A stretch of 13,588 nt of DNA from an uncultured Prevotella sp. (GTDB lineage: Bacteria; Bacteroidota; Bacteroidia; Bacteroidales; Bacteroidaceae): contig CAKQDQ010000060.1 of assembly GCA_934229335.1 (NCBI GenBank), forward strand, positions 1 to 13,588, read 5' to 3'. A program made the position numbers and the translations under genes. The notes under the pieces were generated by a model. The model had not been told where the DNA came from and searched no databases. It saw only the letters and a list, made by a program, of their open reading frames with translations. Shown here piece by piece: positions 10,301-13,588 of the stretch (position 1 is its first letter; each line of letters starts with the position of its first letter).

Positions 10301-13300
10301 TTGACCTTTACTTCCAACCTGTAGAAACTGATATTCAGGGAACATTGACTTGGAACGGAGCAGAAGATGGAGCGAATCTGGAAGATTGTGAAATAGGTTC
10401 TTTCTTCTGCGGAGGTAACCGTGGCAATATGAATATCTATCCTAAGACGGAGGACGACTATGCCGCAGATGCCAAAGACAAGAAGATTGGCAATGTCTTG
10501 GAATATACCTTCCCTGAAGGACTCACCATAACGAATAAGATTGTAGGCGGTTGTAACAGAACTAACTATGACTATAATGGACTGGCATATCACGAAGGTG
10601 GCTATCTACTTGGTCTGGCAAAGTCTGAATATCCGTTCATTAAACTCAATGTAAACTGTAAATTCGAGCCAACTGACGACAATGGCGCATATAAGGGAGG
10701 CAACGTTTATGGAGGATGCTACGAGTCTGGTACTATACGTGGCGACATCACTATAAACCTTAATAGCGATATGCTCGATGGTAAAGACAAGGCAAAACTC
10801 GAAAATTCTAACGAAAAGGTTGCTACAGACCCTGCATACTCTACGCTCAATGTCTATGGTGCAGGATATGGTATGGACAGTTACGTCTATGGTAACACTG
10901 ATATTAAGGTGGCGGAGAATAAAGTATGTTCTAAGCCTTCAGAAACAACAACCGACGGTGTAACTACCTTTGGCAAGACAGGCACTTCCGCTAACTTCGT
11001 ATATGGTGGAGGTCAGCAAGGTAACCTTATAGGCGTTACAAACGTAGAGGTATTCAACGGACATGTATTCCGCTCTGTTACAGGAGGTTCATACTCTGGT
11101 TACGTATGGGGAAGCACGCAGGTAAAGGTGGGCTACCCTACATACTACACTGTAAACCTTCACCAGTCAGGACGTTACCTACTGAAACGCGTTGACCAAA
11201 ACAATAAAGACATAGATAATAATGTCTCTGGTCTTGCATCAGAGACCATCAAGCAGACGGTACACCTCGTTACGGGAGACATCGTTTCGCAGGCACTCTT
11301 CAATGACATTGAGGCAAAATGGGATAGCGTAAGCAACAAGAAAACAAGCATAACAGAAAGTAACTGGAATACATATTTCACAAAAGTAGAAGCCGAAGCC
11401 CCTGCCATAGGTTGGGACAATATTAACATACAAATCGGTGAGGCTGTGTATGGCGGAGGATATTCCCTCGCCCAGGGTTCGTCTGTCATGGCGAATAACA
11501 CTACGGTGCTGAAGTTTACCGATAAGTATAACCTCGACAATGCTTTCACTACAAACGCTGCGCATAAGGCAGAGTTGGAAGGCTTGCCAGGTAGTACCAC
11601 CGCAGGCTTTGGCGGCAACACCACTATAGTTATTGCTGATAGAGCAGAACAGCCTGGAGACGGAACTGAAGATCGTGACCACATCGCCATATCAAAGCAG
11701 GATATGAAAGAGGTTTCTCTGCCTGAGGGTACTGACCTCTTTGGCTATTACTATAAACATAAAGACGGAACATACCGCTACATATCTTCACAAGACACTT
11801 ACTTCTATAAAAATAAAGACAAGAAACCTAACGAACAGGCTGATGATGACTACACCATCTACGAATACGACAGCGAAGGCGGAATATTTGGCGATGGACA
11901 CCTGTCGTATGCGCAAGGCTTCCGTAGTGCAGACCTCACAGGTTATGGTTATGCTGGCACAACTATAAGCAATCCGAAAATAGTAAACACCTTCCAGCGT
12001 ATGGACATATTGCGTTTGGAAGACAACTGCTTAACATTGCTCGGCGCACGTGACTATGCTACGAATACCACGAATAAGACTCCTTATTCTATCTCACGTG
12101 TAGGAGAAATACAGATGGTTGCCAATAACATTATCACGAAAGACGATGCACTGGCAAAACACACGGACCATCGTTCACGCAACTACATGGGATTAGCCAA
12201 CAATATTCACTATGTAGGCGCCGTAAGTTCAAACGTAGGATTTGATGACTCATCAGAGCCATGGCGTGATGATAAAGGTGTTGTTGGTGATAATAATAAA
12301 ACATATAGACAAGTAAAGCAGGACTACATAGACAAATCTTATAAGGAAGACAATATAGAAACCTCATTCCAAAAACGTAATGACGGCACTGCCAAAAACA
12401 TGATAGGCATTGCCTCTGGCTATGCATTGAAAATACAAGGCGTACAAGAGAAAAAGAACTTAATATCAGGAATAATAGAGGATAATATCTATTACGGACC
12501 TATCTATGGCGTTGTAGAGATGAACTTAATAAATGTACGCACTGACGAAGGCGGTGGCTACGTATACGCTGATAATGTTCATAAACGTGACGAAAATGAG
12601 AATCACGAAGTAGACTTCCTTGAGACAACAGGCAACTTCGTGTTCCCATATACTCCAGAACAAGGTCGTTTCATTGTTGATGACTGTTTCCCATCAGGAT
12701 ACAATGGACCCAGCGTTAAAGGTAAAGACCCTGACTCATATGCAGCTGTGCATTACTGGTACGTTACAGGTTTTAACTACTACTATAATGCTAATATAAC
12801 GGGTTACACCTATAAGGATAAAACTACATTCGATAGTGACAACTCTGATGGCCTTACTGTTCTATCAGGACTAAAGGCTGGTCAAAAGGTAGAGGTAGTT
12901 AGTTGGAAAATGAGAAGTGGACACCCTACTGATGAAAGTCATAAGGATGACTACTCTTGTGACTTGGAAGAGCGTAACTACGTTGACAGCGACGAAATCA
13001 TTGATATGGATGGTGATAAAGTAAAAGGTCTGTATGAACTTCGCATCGGGGCATCATCATCTGAAAAATATGATGGAAAGGGCTTTAATGCTTTACTACC
13101 AATGAATGGTGATAAGCCTGAAATTAAAGATGAAAACGCAACATTACCAAAAGATTTGACGGATGACGCTAAAATCTTCTTCCGATTAACAGACAAAGCA
13201 AACAACTCTACATCAGACTACTTTAACAAGCACCTCTCTGAAAAGTGTATGGCTACTCTCGTGCTCAAAGCACCTGCATACAAGACGCAAGATGATGCTG

Positions 13301-13588
13301 AAAGTAATAAACAAATAGAAAGTCATGTCGCTGTTTCTGAATTCTATACAAAGGAAGACGGTGAACACTATAAGCAAGTAACAAACGGTGGAAAACTTCA
13401 AAGCGGAACAACGTATTATGTTAGAAACGGAATAGCAGAAGAATATGCGGAAGTGAAATTTGGCGATAATGGCAATTTGTTCACCAAAACGTCAACAAGC
13501 GATGATGATGAGTATTCACAAGTGACAGACATTACTACAGTAGTGGCTGGCGATACATACTATTGCAAAATTCCACGATGGTACACCT
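1339..13588 (+). CDS. Giant secreted YGGG-repeat surface protein, 3' end beyond window
   Basis: A single frame of 4,083 codons without a stop, open at the window edge; roughly 450 kDa is already encoded. The start is fixed by an in-frame TAG at 1321 and the first ATG at 1339. Residues 1-31 are a Sec signal peptide (basic start, VICLLTLLLVFG core, probable cleavage ALA|Q). Then follow a GLUG-like domain (about 79-275), two Ig-like domains (about 415-595), an unassigned beta-rich stretch (about 595-976), a YGGG/FGGG repeat region (about 977-3379), a different C-terminal region (about 3380-4000) and a short tandem repeat (from about 4002). No catalytic motif was recognised. The design suggests an extracellular beta-solenoid adhesin or matrix protein. 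A type IX sorting domain, if present, would lie outside the window. It probably shares a transcript with the lipoprotein gene, 34 bp upstream. Openness and repeats are certain; function is inferred. Confidence 0.9.
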   Translation, partial: MKRYNTYIRLYSIRRVICLLTLLLVFGHALAQVTQETQKDSVAINDSTLSAAKATTATVTAAAKQYYGQGELYAKAYAGGTGTKEDPYQISNALELARLAYQVNSGVSTRGVYYKLTDNIHLDKNIYWTPIGTSSSKTDRYFAGKFNGNGHVIYNMHICWTNESGYEARWGLFAKILGSVNNESGYASVYDLIIQYAVIEKAEGYNPVGTNVIKLGILAGELKNNAETSNIIIRNSKITDNGDTYSTSNNYRVGGIIGYLDNNANYRIFNILSDVAINMHTNAKLGNNNTIRISGGIGNVSGFSTNTYAILPTNIFVCGSEFTTKTGFKNCEPGSVMSFYNNTYTGKFPEANRQTLYYTSVNKGTTTAGATLYNFGTEKEFDKFIQEFTEKVNQFINDNGLPRKTWTLAGTTTTSSVAFLTKGIHLERGKDGDVLSVREEDGKDTEEKYFWYSSTDNKTWTQINTEEAASTVILPRKTEDQYVYAVQESDNVSISSYLVKAIRMEATLTTQTNPKKYVVDVTNDAGKTNDELGLTVTYQWYKGETAIDGKTTNDFTPPADATYGDKFSCKVTVTYDKEKLTLLDETKRATTVVFLCPQTYTTEEGKTFQAGVDNTTDVDWGYSEDQPMKTWNGAYGKLTKDGTWDENIIVLMGTSDQDCTKAGFCITSNYTSNSIMSESEWKEAKNKNVSRNATITGEWENKNYNSSIEIMGDNDGLPIWGDTRFENVTFSRPDNDTHRFYKVIYCQYYNLEMGKGIKMKGFVDNSPVYGTIDGAVTNALHIFGGLNNDGRFKLLNDPVQIKNYENSMPHGKEGFSITIKSGFYSCISAGGRQDVNDNNKNNLNGAMGTPNMPIKCKIVMDIDRAWNTLYNDSRKVKDNGKDLGERENDYDAGIILAGNHEGAMYADVDIIVRSGKVARIVNGSLGANTQCSFEYDKHTYNVAKNTYMGRANILLDPANSENYTTGNVDDRVVVTEMYGGSTGRAHTEGTKVDNPFYGYSTITINGGTFKILPDDNKKKGDIVCGIFGAGAGGYNGIGYGDDDANTHTPDTAIPYWNTDETVMLYGDYKAAKDHLIKCKCYNAADYTYTEVDPTKTNTKIIINDGNFGTKKEYIYGIYAGGSGYMSKSLWSSEMGIPSEYGGNVYGSGEPNDTVVSLTINGGTFYCNNGIFAAGRGTDYFYSKKSYEGNANDYDALGQTYGNVKLNINGGEFHCSVFGGGYGVADAQLYYWKENIKKDITTLYNMARLYGQSFVRINGGTFYENIYGGGDMAVVENEGGNATNVVIGNKADIRGSVFAGGNGRPKRADSDKNIKDNTWHPEEVGKVIGSTNIELHGTTEQAPSIYGDIFGGGNLAQVEGDTHINVYAGNLAGQLFGGGNGKITDDNGNALAESLYTYADITGNTNVTLSQDFGGQEENDDKKKIENFSINVIWDKAWDKDKSKLLLWKDDKSSFYDEDNHKFVNPHNIYGGGNNACKVTKSTNVTVLKGMTPFELLKTEEWKTAYNDNNHPHFSVFGGGYGKNTSIGDATEVFVDVEGDYGIYDAETDDDTEQLARPSVVEGAKNRNSRKASPRTTDAQADGSTTKPVFDNSKGIPNFTVHSVFGGGYAGTVTGNTKVTVDGNTFIHRVYGGGFGDPDAETKDDRTGEVTGNTEVYVQGANIYGDVFGGGAGVNPKGNVYFTHVARVTGTTKVNVSDEAKVFGNVYGGGDVANVGPETYTADYTKQPTSETDIDQTNGNPKDNTSYTAGDYSSFVNIVGGDIYGEVFGGGKGLKKAYATKYYEVGRISGNTLVHIANTYADNSFSTTAFDYEGNNIPYVWNRIYGGCAYGTVDGNTLVHIEGGMLGLNIFGGGYGDVEITDDKTGDNPGVSTDITTLKQVLGRKDTDNTGTYANILGNTKVQIDGGTWIWNRKADTNGNIKTWLAVKPDAEKICNTLDEFKQIAYDIMGANSVSDLTNAQAKAAIERIQSDESTKEFFTLDNNSIKSGSFKKNHNIFGGGNRACKVSGDAVVEINHSPLADIMDQNGRALSLFDYTTLQGLCWYLASKNVSYPQFSVFGAGYGANTTVNNAKVYAQPGAVIDSNGEPYKINGKKFRYINQENDKQAYQAYETQLYNDFTNVPKADKHLYYGMNNDEDIEDIAATFNRYYISRMAWTHGISCFTFMEIHGGGFSGYVTGNTYVEANNQVSCNNIYGAGLGAEPYETTETTNKDDATLGMVGGNSKVFIKSGNVSQNVYGGGGGILGYKNVAMVKGKTQVHIYGEKIGETSFPLERTLIMGSVYGGGDIANVGEEQSSTDETTKTSNGIESTSYQTPNDFTSFVNIRGGAILSQIFAGGKGRTVAETTEYSKFGGINGDACLVIDLPVMNYPYLKEETTSTTTEAGTVTTTAYTTTTLDPSEKDYLQHPTDSKKSNYAPKLLNRVYGGCQNGSIYGNTCVVINDGKFYHNIFGGGWGDTGTPTVNSRGENVVNAEDVTYANVKGNTNMFVNGGEMALTSYWLENTRFWEPVSIDGSNTYSPQYDPKTQKFKINHNIYGGGNMACEIGGDTHLTMTKGLLKKTTQVRSGMSMTNFFESNEWKEVFNKVGSPHFSVFGAGYGEYTTVKGNTHLNIEMSERECISNNPEFNIKEEEEYKHFVSEYSVMDFVGGGYSGKVEGDTYVEGEGGGFCRRVFGGGFFNSVNATNVVIKAIDCHDVFGGGLMGNVNKSTNITIGQETATSEQDDTNKSTFSNKDIYIHGDVYGGNDVSGYVNMEPDAKGYYYDNGGTGTNVTIKGGHIYGNVYGAGNGDYLYALDRNGNTKVTVNEDYPLNPDNPNSDKVDLVYTVPMRDNMASYVAVSDAAKIVNINSYRPMTNRVSISIKGNGTGDNRTKIDGDVYGGGNSATVQKVLKSGVRANVTVGDVKLNIGSHVKIGRVFMGCNGNALFMSSADNNFMNQFQKLNGDVDDHSKELNLADAIDWVNDPSNKSISTLYLSTKNEDRPTVYPHLLDLYFQPVETDIQGTLTWNGAEDGANLEDCEIGSFFCGGNRGNMNIYPKTEDDYAADAKDKKIGNVLEYTFPEGLTITNKIVGGCNRTNYDYNGLAYHEGGYLLGLAKSEYPFIKLNVNCKFEPTDDNGAYKGGNVYGGCYESGTIRGDITINLNSDMLDGKDKAKLENSNEKVATDPAYSTLNVYGAGYGMDSYVYGNTDIKVAENKVCSKPSETTTDGVTTFGKTGTSANFVYGGGQQGNLIGVTNVEVFNGHVFRSVTGGSYSGYVWGSTQVKVGYPTYYTVNLHQSGRYLLKRVDQNNKDIDNNVSGLASETIKQTVHLVTGDIVSQALFNDIEAKWDSVSNKKTSITESNWNTYFTKVEAEAPAIGWDNINIQIGEAVYGGGYSLAQGSSVMANNTTVLKFTDKYNLDNAFTTNAAHKAELEGLPGSTTAGFGGNTTIVIADRAEQPGDGTEDRDHIAISKQDMKEVSLPEGTDLFGYYYKHKDGTYRYISSQDTYFYKNKDKKPNEQADDDYTIYEYDSEGGIFGDGHLSYAQGFRSADLTGYGYAGTTISNPKIVNTFQRMDILRLEDNCLTLLGARDYATNTTNKTPYSISRVGEIQMVANNIITKDDALAKHTDHRSRNYMGLANNIHYVGAVSSNVGFDDSSEPWRDDKGVVGDNNKTYRQVKQDYIDKSYKEDNIETSFQKRNDGTAKNMIGIASGYALKIQGVQEKKNLISGIIEDNIYYGPIYGVVEMNLINVRTDEGGGYVYADNVHKRDENENHEVDFLETTGNFVFPYTPEQGRFIVDDCFPSGYNGPSVKGKDPDSYAAVHYWYVTGFNYYYNANITGYTYKDKTTFDSDNSDGLTVLSGLKAGQKVEVVSWKMRSGHPTDESHKDDYSCDLEERNYVDSDEIIDMDGDKVKGLYELRIGASSSEKYDGKGFNALLPMNGDKPEIKDENATLPKDLTDDAKIFFRLTDKANNSTSDYFNKHLSEKCMATLVLKAPAYKTQDDAESNKQIESHVAVSEFYTKEDGEHYKQVTNGGKLQSGTTYYVRNGIAEEYAEVKFGDNGNLFTKTSTSDDDEYSQVTDITTVVAGDTYYCKIPRWYT
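1573..2170 (+). other. GLUG-like N-terminal domain of the giant protein
   Basis: Residues about 79-277 begin with GGTGTKEDPYQIS, followed by an ALELARLAYQVNSG segment, a YYKLTDNIHLD segment, WTPIGT and FNGNGHVIYNMHI. This order is characteristic of the beta-helical GLUG-containing domains found in large Bacteroidota and Firmicutes surface proteins. The GLUG-type turns are GLFAKILGSV (from residue 171) and GGIIGYLDN (from 254). In known proteins such domains sit near the N-terminus of adhesins. Recognition is by sequence pattern. Confidence 0.75.
2581..3120 (+). other. Two tandem Ig-like domains
   Basis: The first has YFWYSSTDNKTWTQI (from residue 449), the typical core Trp strand of bacterial Ig-like folds. 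The second has YQWYKGETAIDG (from 538) followed by FTPPADATYGDKFSCKVTVTY, with the Trp strand and the Y-x-C strand (Cys569) at the usual separation. They probably act as a spacer or stalk between the GLUG domain and the repeat region. Borders are approximate. Confidence 0.65.
3121..4266 (+). other. Beta-rich segment of unknown type between Ig and YGGG regions
   Basis: Residues about 595-976 match no family I recognise. Short strands such as NATITG, FENVTF, SITIKSGFYSCISAGG and DIIVRSGKVARIVNG resemble rungs of a beta-helix. The last two already show the [strand]-x-SG-x-[strand]-GG/NG layout seen later, so this may be a degenerate beginning of the YGGG solenoid. Low certainty on borders and fold. 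Confidence 0.4.
5734..7317 (+). repeat. Super-module 1 (528 residues)
   Basis: The order of landmarks is: HNIYGGGNNAC (5734), FSVFGGGYG (5875), VFGGGYAGTVTGNT (6145), VYGGGFG (6223), VFGGGAG (6334), VYGGGDVANVG (6451), SFVNIVGG plus VFGGGKG (6595-6654), NRIYGGC (6799), NIFGGGYGD (6880), a GNTKVQIDGG segment and then the next HNI at 7318. The same order recurs in super-module 2. A Lys/Arg-rich loop (6028-6060) and a helix-like insert (7123-7275) are specific to this copy. Confidence 0.8.
7318..8931 (+). repeat. Super-module 2 (538 residues)
   Basis: It repeats the order of super-module 1: HNIFGGGNRAC (7318), FSVFGAGYG (7501), IHGGGFSGYVTGNT (7837), NIYGAGLG (7912), VYGGGGG (8044), SVYGGGDIANVG (8176), SFVNIRGG plus IFAGGKG (8296-8355), NRVYGGC (8599), NIFGGGWGD (8680), a GNTNMFVNGG segment and the next HNI at 8932. 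It differs mainly in insert length; it carries the Thr-rich tract at 8461-8523. Confidence 0.8.
8461..8523 (+). other. Thr-rich linker in super-module 2
   Basis: Of 21 residues (about 2375-2395), 13 are Thr, encoded by a mix of ACA and ACG/ACT codons with a local ACAACA-type low-complexity stretch. It lies before NRVYGGC, where super-module 1 has an unrelated short sequence. It is probably a flexible exposed linker, and a candidate site for O-glycosylation; the latter is inference. Confidence 0.6.
8932..9588 (+). repeat. Super-module 3, partial
   Basis: It opens like the others with HNIYGGGNMAC (8932), then FSVFGAGYG (9106), FVGGGYSGKVEGDT (9271), VFGGGFF (9349), VFGGGLM (9421) and VYGGNDV (9556). 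After that the order no longer follows modules 1 and 2: the SFVNI and NRxYGGC landmarks are absent, and less regular YGGG units continue to about 11475. Confidence 0.7.
11476..13338 (+). other. C-terminal region without YGGG repeats
   Basis: Residues about 3380-4000 lack the GGG periodicity. Segments that stand out are DILRLEDNCLTLLGARDYATN (near 3556), MIGIASGYALKIQG, GGGYVYADN (near 3738), NFVFPYTPEQGRFIVDDCFPSGY and HYWYVTGFNYYYNANITGYTY (near 3805). From memory, related strings recur in other giant Prevotella/Bacteroides proteins, which suggests a conserved cap following the solenoid; no named family can be given. Composition stays acidic and aromatic-rich like the rest of the protein, so there is no sign of a gene boundary. 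Confidence 0.5.
13342..13588 (+). repeat. Short tandem repeat with TYY motif at window edge
   Basis: FYTKEDGEHYKQVT followed by SGTTYYVRNG (13342-13431) is echoed by LFTKTSTSDDDEYSQVT followed by AGDTYYCKI (13477 to the end). The shared pattern is F/Y-T-K, then Y-x-Q-V-T, then G-x-TYY, with a spacing of about 45-48 residues. Two copies are visible, the second cut by the window edge; more may follow. Confidence 0.55.

Larger units (their letters stand above)
4267..11475 (+). repeat. YGGG/FGGG protein repeat region (about 2,400 residues)
   Basis: The motif [VI][YF]GGG occurs more than 20 times exactly, and about 40 times counting variants such as YGAG, FAGG and YGGC. It typically follows a strand-turn of the form V-x-I-N-G-G-T-F, as in TITINGGTF (4342), LTINGGTF (4810) and VRINGGTF (5098). 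Seven copies of an elementary unit have a period of exactly 26 residues (78 bp), starting at 5380, 6145, 6805, 7837, 8605, 9271 and 10999. In all seven, position 12 is Gly and position 14 is Thr. Insertions of very different length separate other units. The alternation of short hydrophobic strands and Gly/Asn turns fits a beta-solenoid, which is inferred. Confidence 0.85.

Noticed and set aside
4267..11475. The YGGG motif as a nucleotide-binding glycine-rich loop or RTX calcium repeat
   Set aside because: There is no following GK[ST], and the spacing and sequence do not match the GGxGxDxUx nonapeptide of RTX proteins.

Overview
The window looks like a surface-protein locus of a member of the Bacteroidota, most likely Bacteroidales close to Prevotella. 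The reasons are a fimbrillin-type lipoprotein, a GLUG-type domain at the head of a giant secreted protein, the lack of Shine-Dalgarno sequences, and G-rich palindromic repeats of a kind I associate with that group. The assignment is inference from content; no rRNA or marker gene is present.

Layout: bases 1-152 are non-coding and hold two small hairpins and the first copy of a 32-bp G-rich palindromic repeat. Bases 153-1304 encode a fimbrillin-like lipoprotein of 383 residues; a second copy of the same repeat lies inside its signal-peptide codons and forms part of the lipobox. A 34-bp gap follows. It sits inside a perfect-adjacency 24-bp tandem duplication that runs from the stop of gene 1 into the start of gene 2. 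From 1339 to the last base there is one uninterrupted reading frame of 4,083 codons with no stop, so the gene continues beyond the window.

The giant protein has, in order: a Sec signal peptide; a GLUG-like beta-rich domain; two Ig-like domains; a beta-rich region of unknown type; a region of about 2,400 residues built on YGGG/FGGG motifs; a C-terminal region of several hundred residues without that motif; and, at the window edge, short tandem repeats with TYY. The YGGG region has two levels of order: an elementary unit of exactly 26 residues, found seven times with invariant Gly12 and Thr14, and a super-module of about 530 residues, present twice in full and once in part.

The likely picture is a two-gene surface unit: an anchored fimbrillin-like lipoprotein plus a very large secreted, probably beta-solenoid, adhesin or matrix protein. 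The partner role is inferred from adjacency only. I saw no RNA genes, CRISPR arrays, insertion sequences or genes on the minus strand.
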